A stretch of DNA of 42,255 nucleotides from Treponema sp. UBA4692 (GTDB lineage: Bacteria; Spirochaetota; Spirochaetia; Treponematales; Treponemataceae): the NCBI GenBank assembly GCA_002404895.1, contig DHKO01000044.1:1-42255 (forward strand), written 5' to 3'. A program made the position numbers and the translations under genes. Each line of letters begins with the position of its first letter. Position 1 is the first letter of the stretch. The notes below the pieces were generated by a model. It was not told the origin of the DNA, ran no database searches, and saw nothing but the letters and a program-made list of their open reading frames with translations. Positions 16,664 to 24,024 of this stretch are shown in pieces.

Positions 16664-17047
16664 TCAAACGTCCAAAGAGAAAATCGCCCCGGCCTGCGGC
16701 TGCGCTCCTGCAAGTCCGTATCCAGTCGCCTGGGCAACCTGAACATTTGTCTGAATCTGGGTCTGCGTGTTTTGAATCAGCGCGTCAAGCTGCTTGTCGT
16801 CAATCTGCTCAGTTTTCACATCGAGCTTCGGCTTTCCTTTCATTGTAATCAGCTGGTTCAAAAGAGAGTTGAGAATCTGAATCTTGCTGATTGAAACTCC
16901 GCCCTGATTCGGCTTTGCGGCAACTCCAGCAACATGGTCAAAATGAGAATAGATTAAATTTTGCGGCTTAACCGGAACATAAAGCTTCGAGCTTCCGCCC
17001 GTGATAATTCCGCTGTAGCTGTAAACATTTAATGTAACTGCACCCAT
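16664..17047 (-). CDS. Small conserved-looking protein of unknown function
   Basis: 127 residues, no signal peptide or membrane segment. The first 55 residues look like a beta-rich domain (AVTLNVYSYSGIITGG). The second half is Gln- and Thr-rich and ends in a flexible Gly/Ala/Gln stretch. AGAGG lies 9 bases before the ATG. It is the last gene of a minus-strand operon behind the solute-binding lipoprotein (54-base gap). I recognise no domain. The gap of about 165 bases between it and the convergent permease shows no strong terminator. Confidence 0.7.
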   Translation of the reverse strand: MGAVTLNVYSYSGIITGGSSKLYVPVKPQNLIYSHFDHVAGVAAKPNQGGVSISKIQILNSLLNQLITMKGKPKLDVKTEQIDDKQLDALIQNTQTQIQTNVQVAQATGYGLAGAQPQAGAIFSLDV

Positions 17048-17101
17048 AATCCCAACCTCTACTCTGATTATCGGAAGCTGGGAAAAGAAATTTAGGATTT
17101 T

Positions 17102-18361
17102 TTAATTGAACTGCTTGCGCCAGCTTGACAAAAGCTCTTCCATCGTTTTTGGCTGAACAGCCGAGTCAGTTTTTGCGGAATCAGAAAGATAAGGAAGCAC
17201 AACGCGCTCTTTCAGGCTTTTCCAGCGCTCAGGAAGCGGCTCAGGACACAAAATCGCGTCCTCATCAGGAAGATTTCCGAGAAGATTTTTATAATACGAC
17301 GGCAGAATCCGCTCGTTCACAGATTTTAAAGAAGAAAATCCGTTGCAAAGTCCAAAAGTCGTAATGTCAAGATGCATATTCCGTGTGCGCTCAAGGAGGT
17401 TTTTCTGCGTGTTCTCGTTGAAAAGCCAGATTATAAAATCAAAGGCGTTTTTTGTGTTCGATGATTTCCGGTAAACGCCAAGCATTGTGATGTCGTCCTC
17501 AATGCAGATTTTTCCGCCGTTTGAAAGCCACTTAAAATCGATTCCTGAAATTTGCTCCTGCGGCAAACTGAAAAATTTGTCGCTTGTCGTATACGCAAAA
17601 AGGCATTTTCCAGACAAAACTTGCTTTTGAACCGGCATATAAAGATATTTGAACGAAAAATCCTGCTCGTCAAAAGTGCTTGTGTTTTTTTCGGAAGTCC
17701 AGTTTTTAAGAGATTCAACGCTTTTCGACAGCTTTTCTCCGTTCCAAACAATCGCGTTTCCTTTTTCCTCGATTCCGGCGCCATAGCTTTTCACAAATTC
17801 ATAAAGAAATTCCTGATTCCAGGACGGCGCAAATCCCATTTTTGTGTAAATTCCGCTTTTATTTTTCTCATTGAAAACGGCTGAAGTTTCCTCAAGCCTT
17901 GAAAATTCGAGAGTTCCGCTCTCAGAAACGAGAGGAGACTTTGCCTCGTCAAAAATCACAGCAGGAAGATTAAAACTCAAAGGAAGAAGATATTGCTTGC
18001 CGTCAGACTTTCCAAAATCGAGAAGCGGAGAATAAACAAGCGAAATGTCAACTTGGGAACGCCCTAAAATCGATTCAAGAGGAGCAAAATTCTTTTTGAT
18101 TCTGGAATTTTTCAAAAGCGGGCCGATTAAGATGTCGGGCTTTTTCTCGTCGCTTGCAGGCGGAAGCGATGCCGCAAGATTTTCTTTGTAAACAACAATC
18201 GCCTTTGCCCTGCTTTGCGCGGCGTTGAAATATTCGGCGTAAGAAACAATTTCCGCCCTGTCAGTCCAAATCACGACTGTCTTTTTTAAGGAACAAGAAA
18301 TCAATAAACTTGGAAACAGGGCGAGTAAAAATATTTTTTTCAGAAAACTGATTATTTTCAA
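17102..18361 (-). CDS. Extracellular solute-binding lipoprotein (family 1-like)
   Basis: 419 residues. A lipoprotein signal is clear: positively charged start, hydrophobic core, lipobox LLISC with the acylated Cys at 23. After it VVIWTDRAEIVSYAEYFN resembles the N-terminal strand of sugar/oligopeptide-type periplasmic binding proteins, and a MLGVYRKSSNTKNAFDFIIWLF segment is typical of their C-lobe. The start codon is TTG; TTGA overlaps the TGA stop of the aminotransferase upstream, pointing to translational coupling. No ABC permease or ATPase lies in the window, so it is an orphan binding protein or serves a transporter elsewhere. Confidence 0.8.
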   Translation of the reverse strand: MKIISFLKKIFLLALFPSLLISCSLKKTVVIWTDRAEIVSYAEYFNAAQSRAKAIVVYKENLAASLPPASDEKKPDILIGPLLKNSRIKKNFAPLESILGRSQVDISLVYSPLLDFGKSDGKQYLLPLSFNLPAVIFDEAKSPLVSESGTLEFSRLEETSAVFNEKNKSGIYTKMGFAPSWNQEFLYEFVKSYGAGIEEKGNAIVWNGEKLSKSVESLKNWTSEKNTSTFDEQDFSFKYLYMPVQKQVLSGKCLFAYTTSDKFFSLPQEQISGIDFKWLSNGGKICIEDDITMLGVYRKSSNTKNAFDFIIWLFNENTQKNLLERTRNMHLDITTFGLCNGFSSLKSVNERILPSYYKNLLGNLPDEDAILCPEPLPERWKSLKERVVLPYLSDSAKTDSAVQPKTMEELLSSWRKQFN

Positions 18362-19653
18362 TTCTTTAAAGATTCTGCAACTTCATAAATTGCGCTGTAG
18401 ACAGTTTCAATTTTGTCAACATCAACAGAACTGAACGCGACACGCAAAGTTTTTGAATCGATTGAAATTGTTCCGATTGCCTTTGTCTCCAAAATTTTCT
18501 TTCTGAGAACTTCCGCGTCAACGCCTTTAACATTGAAGCTCATAAAGTAGCCGGAATTGAACGGCAAAGACTCGAGAACTGAAGATTTGTGCGAAGCGAC
18601 AAATTTTCTGACAGCCTTGTAGCGTTCTTCAAGAACGTTTCTGAAAGCTTTTTTCTCTTCCTCGATTTTCGGATCGGCAAGAGCCTTCAAGACAAGCGAC
18701 TGGGACGGAGTTGAAGAGCAGGAAACCGATGAGCGGATAAGCCCCATCAATTTTTTAACAAGCGCGTCATACTGCTCGTCTGTCATTCCTTTTCCGCCGA
18801 AAGTCAAAAATCCTGTTCTGAATCCCCAAGCGAAATCTTCTTTTGTAGGTCCGTCAACTTTTACGGCAAGAACATTCTCATGAATGTCGGCAAGCTCTGC
18901 GAAAAGCGACTGAGGATAAATATCGTCCTCGTAATTCAAGCCAAAATAAGCGTCGTCGTCCCAGACAAGAACTTTCGCACCCGTCTCCGCGACTTCTTTT
19001 ACAGCCTGCACAATTTCAGCTGCTTCTTTTTTTGTCGGAGAATATCCGCTCGGATTCTGCGGAAAATTCAAAAGAACGCGGACTGAACCATTTTCAGCGG
19101 CTTCTTTTTTGAGCGCGGCTTTGAAAGATTCAACATCGAATCCGCCGTTTTTAAACATATTAAAATAATGAAGATTGGCTCCACGCCGAGTCTCAACAAT
19201 CAGAGAATAATTGTCCCAAGAAGGATCGGCAACCAAAAGCGGATGTTTTTCATCAATAAACAAGTCAGCAAGATATGAAATTCCAGCCGTCAAACCAGGA
19301 ACAACCACAGGAGTTGAAATGTTCTTTCCATTAAGAGACGGATTTTTCGCAAAGATTTTCTCTTTCCAAAGCGCGCGCAATTCAGGATTTCCGGCAGTCG
19401 GAGCGTAAGAGACGAGTTCTCCGGCAGTCAAGTCAGGGGCGAATTTATGAATCGCCTCGAGAATCGCAGGCTTTCCGCCGATTAAAGTTGTTCCGATTGT
19501 CGCATTTGCGGTTTTTCCGTAAATTTTCGCCTCTCCGCCCTGAGAAATAATTCCGCGCGGAAAGAAAATTCTTGTTCCTAAATCTGAAAGAAGGCTTCCG
19601 GCTGTTGTTCCGGCAAGCGTATTATTCAATTCTTGTGCTAATGGGTTCAACAT
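18358..19653 (-). CDS. Class I/II PLP aminotransferase
   Basis: 431 residues, cytoplasmic. SYAPTAGNPELRALWKEK, PGLTAGISYLAD, NFPQNPSGYSPTKKE and VWDDDAYFGLNYED follow the order of the fold type I aspartate aminotransferase family; the PLP-binding lysine is probably in AVKVDGPTKEDFAWGFR, with the phosphate-binding arginine in WGFRTGF. Substrate unknown; a treponemal relative is annotated as an aspartate-aminotransferase-like enzyme as far as I recall. There is no Shine-Dalgarno before the ATG, and a TTGACA/TACATT promoter ends 8 bases before it. It heads an operon with the binding lipoprotein and a small protein. Confidence 0.88.
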   Translation of the reverse strand: MLNPLAQELNNTLAGTTAGSLLSDLGTRIFFPRGIISQGGEAKIYGKTANATIGTTLIGGKPAILEAIHKFAPDLTAGELVSYAPTAGNPELRALWKEKIFAKNPSLNGKNISTPVVVPGLTAGISYLADLFIDEKHPLLVADPSWDNYSLIVETRRGANLHYFNMFKNGGFDVESFKAALKKEAAENGSVRVLLNFPQNPSGYSPTKKEAAEIVQAVKEVAETGAKVLVWDDDAYFGLNYEDDIYPQSLFAELADIHENVLAVKVDGPTKEDFAWGFRTGFLTFGGKGMTDEQYDALVKKLMGLIRSSVSCSSTPSQSLVLKALADPKIEEEKKAFRNVLEERYKAVRKFVASHKSSVLESLPFNSGYFMSFNVKGVDAEVLRKKILETKAIGTISIDSKTLRVAFSSVDVDKIETVYSAIYEVAESLKN

Positions 19654-19661
19654 GATAAATT

Positions 19662-19691
19662 AATGTATCGTTTTTAAATATGCAGTGTCAA
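19662..19691 (-). promoter_or_regulatory. Promoter of the aminotransferase operon, leaderless arrangement
   Basis: On the minus strand TTGACA, 18-base spacer, TACATT, then 8 bases to the ATG. CTGCAT directly after the -35 matches half of the palindrome in front of moxR. Confidence 0.6.
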
Positions 19692-19713
19692 TCAATAAAA
19701 AGCATGAAAAATG

Positions 19714-19737
19714 TATAAATATGCAGATTTTCTGCAT
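19714..19737 (+). promoter_or_regulatory. moxR -10 box and adjoining palindromic operator candidate
   Basis: TATAAA at 19714-19719 is followed at 19721-19737 by ATGCAGA-TTT-TCTGCAT, a perfect 7-bp inverted repeat over the expected transcription start. The half-site ATGCAG recurs at 19680-19685 inside the divergent promoter. Confidence 0.45.
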
Positions 19738-19755
19738 AAATAACCGGGAAAAACA

Positions 19756-20769
19756 ATGTCGGAAAATCAGAAATTTGAAGAATGTAAAAAAATAATCGAG
19801 GATTGCAAAAAAGAAATTTCAAAAAGAATTGTCGGACAGGAAAATGTGGTCAATGGAATTTTGACTGCGGTTGTCTGCGGCAGACACGTTCTTCTTGAAG
19901 GCGTTCCGGGGCTTGCAAAAACTTTGGCAGTAAAAACTCTTGCGGAAATCTCGAATCTTGATTTCAAGCGAATTCAGTTCACGCCAGATTTGCTCCCTGC
20001 TGACATCATTGGAACTTTGATTTACGAGCAGAACAACGCAAAATTTTCAGTGAGAAAAGGCCCGATTTTTACAAATGTTGTCTTGGCAGATGAAATAAAC
20101 CGCTCGCCTGCAAAAGTTCAGTCCGCGCTGCTAGAGGCAATGGCGGAGCATCAGGTTACAATCGGCGAGAAAACGTACAAATTGCCTGAACCGTTTTTTG
20201 TCCTCGCGACTCAGAATCCGATTGACCAGGAAGGAACTTACAATCTTCCAGAAGCCGAGCTTGACCGTTTTCTGCTGAAAGTTACAGTAAACTACCCAGC
20301 TCCGCAGGAAGAAGTCCAGATTGTAAAGACAGCAGGAAAAGCCGATGAAGTTTCGGTCTCAAAGATACTGAATCAGGAAAAAATTTCAGAATTCCGCTCG
20401 CTTTTGAATGAAGTTGCGTGCGACGACAAACTTGTTGAATACATTGTCTCGATTGTTTCTGCGACTCGTCCTGTTCAAGACAAAAAAACGTCCGGAAGAC
20501 TTTCAACAAGAGTCTCCTCCGTGCGGAAAGACGACATCGCAAAATACATTTCGTTCGGAGCGTCTCCGAGAGCTGGAATCGCGCTTTTGCAGTGCGCGAA
20601 AGCTCAGGCGATGTTCAACGGCCGCTCATTCGTGCTTCCGGAAGACATAAAAGCCGCCGCGCCTAGTGTTTTGAGGCACAGGCTGGTTCTTTCGTATGAA
20701 GCGGCAGCCGACGAAATCACAAGCGACGACATAATCTCGAAGATTTTGAATTTAATGCCGCTTCCATAA
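19756..20769 (+). CDS. moxR: MoxR-family AAA+ ATPase
   Basis: 337 residues. Walker A is GVPGLAKT, Walker B is VLADEINRSPAKVQSALLEAM, sensor region ATQNPIDQEGTYNLPEAELDRF, all typical of the MoxR AAA family, which acts as a chaperone for von Willebrand A proteins. The following genes encode exactly such partners (DUF58, BatA, BatB), so it likely forms the ATPase of this complex. The start is supported by the family N-terminus; GGGA lies about 8 bases upstream. Its expression probably sets the whole operon and may respond to the palindrome just upstream. An 86-base repeat-containing gap separates it from the next gene. Confidence 0.95.
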   Translation: MSENQKFEECKKIIEDCKKEISKRIVGQENVVNGILTAVVCGRHVLLEGVPGLAKTLAVKTLAEISNLDFKRIQFTPDLLPADIIGTLIYEQNNAKFSVRKGPIFTNVVLADEINRSPAKVQSALLEAMAEHQVTIGEKTYKLPEPFFVLATQNPIDQEGTYNLPEAELDRFLLKVTVNYPAPQEEVQIVKTAGKADEVSVSKILNQEKISEFRSLLNEVACDDKLVEYIVSIVSATRPVQDKKTSGRLSTRVSSVRKDDIAKYISFGASPRAGIALLQCAKAQAMFNGRSFVLPEDIKAAAPSVLRHRLVLSYEAAADEITSDDIISKILNLMPLP

Positions 20770-20850
20770 AAGGGGCGTTGCGGGGAACGCGCAGAGTGGG
20801 CAGCGAAAAACGCGAAGCGGTTGGAGCGAGGGAGAGACTTCTCCCTTTTT
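20769..20850 (+). repeat. GC-rich repeat element inside the moxR operon
   Basis: The gap between moxR and the DUF58 gene is GC-rich (GGGGCGTTGCGGGGAACGCG and later GCGAAGCGGTTGGAGCGAGG) and ends in the hairpin AGGGAG-AGACTT-CTCCCT. Its style matches the polA and 6-kb elements. Confidence 0.5.
20829..20850 (+). terminator. Terminator-like hairpin just before the DUF58 start codon
   Basis: AGGGAG pairs with CTCCCT around AGACTT and is followed by TTTTT; the ATG is 5 bases further on. It could attenuate the operon downstream of moxR or occlude the start site. Confidence 0.5.
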
Positions 20851-20855
20851 AAATT

Positions 20856-21767
20856 ATGCTTGAAAAAAATAGACTTGCAAAAAGAGCGTCCTTGCTTAAG
20901 ATTTCGGCTTTGACGCTGGCAGAAAATCTAAAAAACGGCGGTTTCAAATCAGTTTTCCGGGGGCAGGGAATTGAATTCAGCGATGTGCGCGACTATCTTC
21001 CCGGCGACAACGTGCGTTCAATCGACTGGAACGTTACGGCGAGAATGGGACGGCCTTTCATCAAGCAATATGAGGAAGACCGCGAGCTGAATGTTTTTCT
21101 GATTTTAGACTGCTCAGAATCGATGAAATCAGGCTCTGGCGGAAATTCCAGGCTTTTTCAGGCATGCGAGACTGCGGCTTTGCTTTTGCTTGCAACTGAG
21201 AAAAATTCCGGGGCAACTGGCGCAGTTTTTTTTGACGGAGAAATCAGATTTTCGTGTCCGCCAAAGTCAGGCTCAAAAAACGCGATGATGATTCTTTCAA
21301 AGCTCGACAAGATTGAATGTGAAAACGAAGATGAAGGCGAAAACGGCTCTGCGCTTACGAACGCGATTGCGGGAGCTTCAAAAATCTTAAAAAAACGCTC
21401 GCTGATTTTTATAATTTCGGACTTTCGCGCGGCAAAATGGGAAAAAAGCTTTGCGAAACTCGCGGAAAAAAACGATGTTGTCGCTGTGAAAATCACAGAT
21501 CCGTCGGATTTGGAGCTTCCAGAAGCCGGAACAATGACATTTTTTGACCCGGAGACAAAAAAACGCGCGGTTTTTCCAACTTCATCAAAAAAATTCAAGC
21601 AGGCTTGGCTTGAAGACAACCGAAAGCGCACCGAAAAATGGCAGGATTTTTGCGAGAAGCACGGAGCAAACCCGGTTTTGATTTCGACAAACGAAGACAG
21701 CGCGCTCGCCTTGACAAAATTCTTCGCTCAAAAATCGATGGCTGGCAAAAACGGAGCTGGATTTTGA
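20856..21767 (+). CDS. DUF58 / von Willebrand A-like protein of the MoxR cluster
   Basis: 303 residues, cytoplasmic. The DUF58 signature is present: GIEFSDVRDYLPGDNVRSIDWN followed by RPFIKQYEEDRE. A vWA fold follows, with the MIDAS motif DCSESM (D-x-S-x-S) near residue 90, so metal-dependent binding is likely. Such proteins pair with MoxR in almost all bacteria. There is no evident Shine-Dalgarno; the start lies right after the hairpin of the repeat element. The end overlaps the next gene by TTGA. The substrate is unknown. Confidence 0.93.
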   Translation: MLEKNRLAKRASLLKISALTLAENLKNGGFKSVFRGQGIEFSDVRDYLPGDNVRSIDWNVTARMGRPFIKQYEEDRELNVFLILDCSESMKSGSGGNSRLFQACETAALLLLATEKNSGATGAVFFDGEIRFSCPPKSGSKNAMMILSKLDKIECENEDEGENGSALTNAIAGASKILKKRSLIFIISDFRAAKWEKSFAKLAEKNDVVAVKITDPSDLELPEAGTMTFFDPETKKRAVFPTSSKKFKQAWLEDNRKRTEKWQDFCEKHGANPVLISTNEDSALALTKFFAQKSMAGKNGAGF

Positions 21768-23020
21768 AAAATCTTAAAAAATTACCAAAAATCGCTTTTG
21801 CGACAGCACTTCTCTCTTTTTTTTCAAGCGCGGCCGCCGAAGATATGCAGATTGTTTTTCCGAAAAACGCAAACATCGGAGACACAATCGAAATAAAATA
21901 CGTTTTTAATTCAAAAGAAAATTTCTTGGACGATTTTTTTTCTGATGAAAACTTCGGGAAAAATTCTAAGAAAAATGCGAATTCAGAAAACGGAAAATCG
22001 GCAAACGAAAATTTCAAAACCGGCAAGAAACCGGATTCTAAAAACGAGCGAAACAAAAACACGAACAACAACAGAAATGCAGCCGACCAAAAAGAAATCA
22101 CGAAAAGCAACGAAAATGCAAAAAACAATTCTGCAAACCAAAAATCTTCAAGAATAGAGCTTCGCGCCGACTCGAAATTTTTCAAGTCGCATGAAGACGA
22201 TTTTGCAGTGAAAGAAATTTTTCTTGAAAAAATGAATTCCGACTGCACGCTCTCGCTAAAAATTGTTCCGTGGAAAACCGGCTATCTGACAATTCCGCCG
22301 TTCGACTTGCTTTCGCTGCTTCACAAGGCAAAAAATTCTGGGACAAAAAAAGATTCACGCAGTTTTATGATAAGTTTGAAGCCGATTCCGATAAATTCGC
22401 TCGCCGAAAAAAATGCAGTTTCAGACTTTCTGCCGCAGGCAGCTCCTAAAACGCTTCCTGGAACTTTTATTTTTCTTGCAGTCAGAATCGGAATTTACAT
22501 TTTTTTGATTTTTGCGGCGATTTTTGCAATCTTGAAAATTCCGGCAATGAAAAAAATCATCGGAAATTTCGCTTACCTTTTCTCGCTCAAGAGGAATTCA
22601 AGAAAAACAGCGAAAAAACTCAAAAATCTCTTGTCACAATCTCAAAAAATCAAAAATGACAAGGATTTTGCGCAGAATCTTCAAAACATTTTGCGAGATT
22701 TTCTAAAAAAAAGATTTTCAAGGAATTTTTCTTCTGTTTCAACAAACGCGATTTATCAGGAATTTGAAAATCTGCTCGGCGGAGAACTCGCGGATTTTCA
22801 GGACGAGGCGGTTGAAAAACTGATTGAAGTTTTTTTCCGGACGGATTTTATCAGATATTCGCCAAACGCGGCTTTTCAAGACAAAGAACGCGAAAAAATC
22901 ATCTTAAAGTCGCTTGAAATTTTGCGTCTTTTCGACACAAACGAGAACGAAAATGAAAACAAGAAAAACAAAAACGAAAAACGCGGCTCAAAAAATTCAA
23001 AGCGAGGAAATGAATTATGA
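21764..23020 (+). CDS. Membrane protein of the MoxR/Bat cluster (DUF4381-like position, Asn-rich insert)
   Basis: 419 residues from a TTG at 21764 that overlaps the DUF58 stop (TTGA); GGAG lies 6-7 bases upstream. A signal peptide follows (KNLKKLPKIAFATALLSFF..AAAE). The periplasmic part, MQIVFPKNANIGDTIEIKYVF, is beta-rich and BatD-like, then interrupted by about 70 residues of Asn, Lys and Ser. One membrane segment (about 230-255) leads to a Lys-rich cytoplasmic half with a four-helix look, as in DUF4381 proteins that sit at this place in such operons. The assignment is by position and architecture, not by a motif. A longer frame from ATG 21638 would lie inside DUF58 and hide the signal peptide. 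Confidence 0.7.
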   Translation: MKNLKKLPKIAFATALLSFFSSAAAEDMQIVFPKNANIGDTIEIKYVFNSKENFLDDFFSDENFGKNSKKNANSENGKSANENFKTGKKPDSKNERNKNTNNNRNAADQKEITKSNENAKNNSANQKSSRIELRADSKFFKSHEDDFAVKEIFLEKMNSDCTLSLKIVPWKTGYLTIPPFDLLSLLHKAKNSGTKKDSRSFMISLKPIPINSLAEKNAVSDFLPQAAPKTLPGTFIFLAVRIGIYIFLIFAAIFAILKIPAMKKIIGNFAYLFSLKRNSRKTAKKLKNLLSQSQKIKNDKDFAQNLQNILRDFLKKRFSRNFSSVSTNAIYQEFENLLGGELADFQDEAVEKLIEVFFRTDFIRYSPNAAFQDKEREKIILKSLEILRLFDTNENENENKKNKNEKRGSKNSKRGNEL

Positions 23021-24024
23021 TTTTTGAAAATCCGGCGGCATTTCTTTTGCTTTTTGCAGTTCCAGTTTTTTACATTTTGCGCCATTACAAAATTTTCACG
23101 AAACCGTCATTTCCGCTCACTTTTTCGGACTGGAACGGAAAATCATTTATATGGAAAGGAAAAGCAATTCCGTTCTTTAAATTTTTGTCGCGCTTTTTTG
23201 TCTGGCTGGCGTTCGCTTCTTTTGTGGCCGCACTCGCAAGCCCTGTAATCAGAAAAAAGGAAAAAATCTACACAAGCCGGGGAACAGACATTCTTTTTGT
23301 TCTGGACACAAGCCCTTCAATGGCGGCAAAAGATATTTCAGTTGCAAACGGAACTTTGACGAGATTTGAAGCCGCAAAAGCTGGAATCAGAACGCTGGTG
23401 AACGCTGAAAGCGGCGCAAACTACGGACTCGTGGCAATGGCAAGCGAAGCCGCGGCTGTAATTCCGCCGACAAGCAACCACGCTTTGTTTTTGGAACGGC
23501 TGGAAAATCTTAAAATCGGCGCGCTTGGCGAAAGCTCCGCGCTTGGAACTGGAATCTGCACAGCGGTTTATCATCTCGTAACAAGCAAAGCCCCGAAAAA
23601 ATGCGTAGTCTTAATCACAGACGGCGAAAACAACGCTGGCTCGGTTCATCCTGAAACAGCGGCACGTCTCGCGGCGGAAAACGGAATCACGCTTTACACT
23701 TTCGGAATCGGCACAAAAGGAACTGTTCCAATCGAATATTCGGATCCGAGCGGAAATTTTCACTCAGGATTTTATGAATCAGACTTTGACACGAGACCGC
23801 TTGAACAGATTGCGTCGGCGGCAGGCGGAAAATATTTCGGAATTGAAACGACAGCCTCGCTCGCCTCATCTTTATCTGAAATCGCAAGAAAAGAAAACAC
23901 TGCGCAGGCTTTTCATTACAAAACCGTGGACACCGACTGCTACAGAACCTTTCTTGTTCTTGCATTTTTGCTTTTTATCGCCGCATGGATTTCAAAGCGC
24001 GTAATTTTAAAGGAGCTTGTCTGA
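23017..24024 (+). CDS. batA: BatA-like von Willebrand A membrane protein
   Basis: 335 residues. N-terminal membrane segments (about 4-20 and 55-75), vWA domain with MIDAS motif DTSPSM near residue 95 and VLITDGENN further on, and a C-terminal membrane segment (about 308-327). This is the BatA/aerotolerance layout in which the vWA domain is held at the membrane surface. The ATG shares ATGA with the preceding stop. MoxR upstream is the probable partner. Roles proposed for Bat proteins in other bacteria (oxygen tolerance, envelope homeostasis) are not proven and cannot be read here. Confidence 0.92.
   Translation: MIFENPAAFLLLFAVPVFYILRHYKIFTKPSFPLTFSDWNGKSFIWKGKAIPFFKFLSRFFVWLAFASFVAALASPVIRKKEKIYTSRGTDILFVLDTSPSMAAKDISVANGTLTRFEAAKAGIRTLVNAESGANYGLVAMASEAAAVIPPTSNHALFLERLENLKIGALGESSALGTGICTAVYHLVTSKAPKKCVVLITDGENNAGSVHPETAARLAAENGITLYTFGIGTKGTVPIEYSDPSGNFHSGFYESDFDTRPLEQIASAAGGKYFGIETTASLASSLSEIARKENTAQAFHYKTVDTDCYRTFLVLAFLLFIAAWISKRVILKELV

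Noticed and set aside
21638..21763. Upstream ATG extension of the gene after DUF58
   Set aside because: Lies inside DUF58 and would bury the signal peptide; TTG at 21764 with GGAG upstream fits better.
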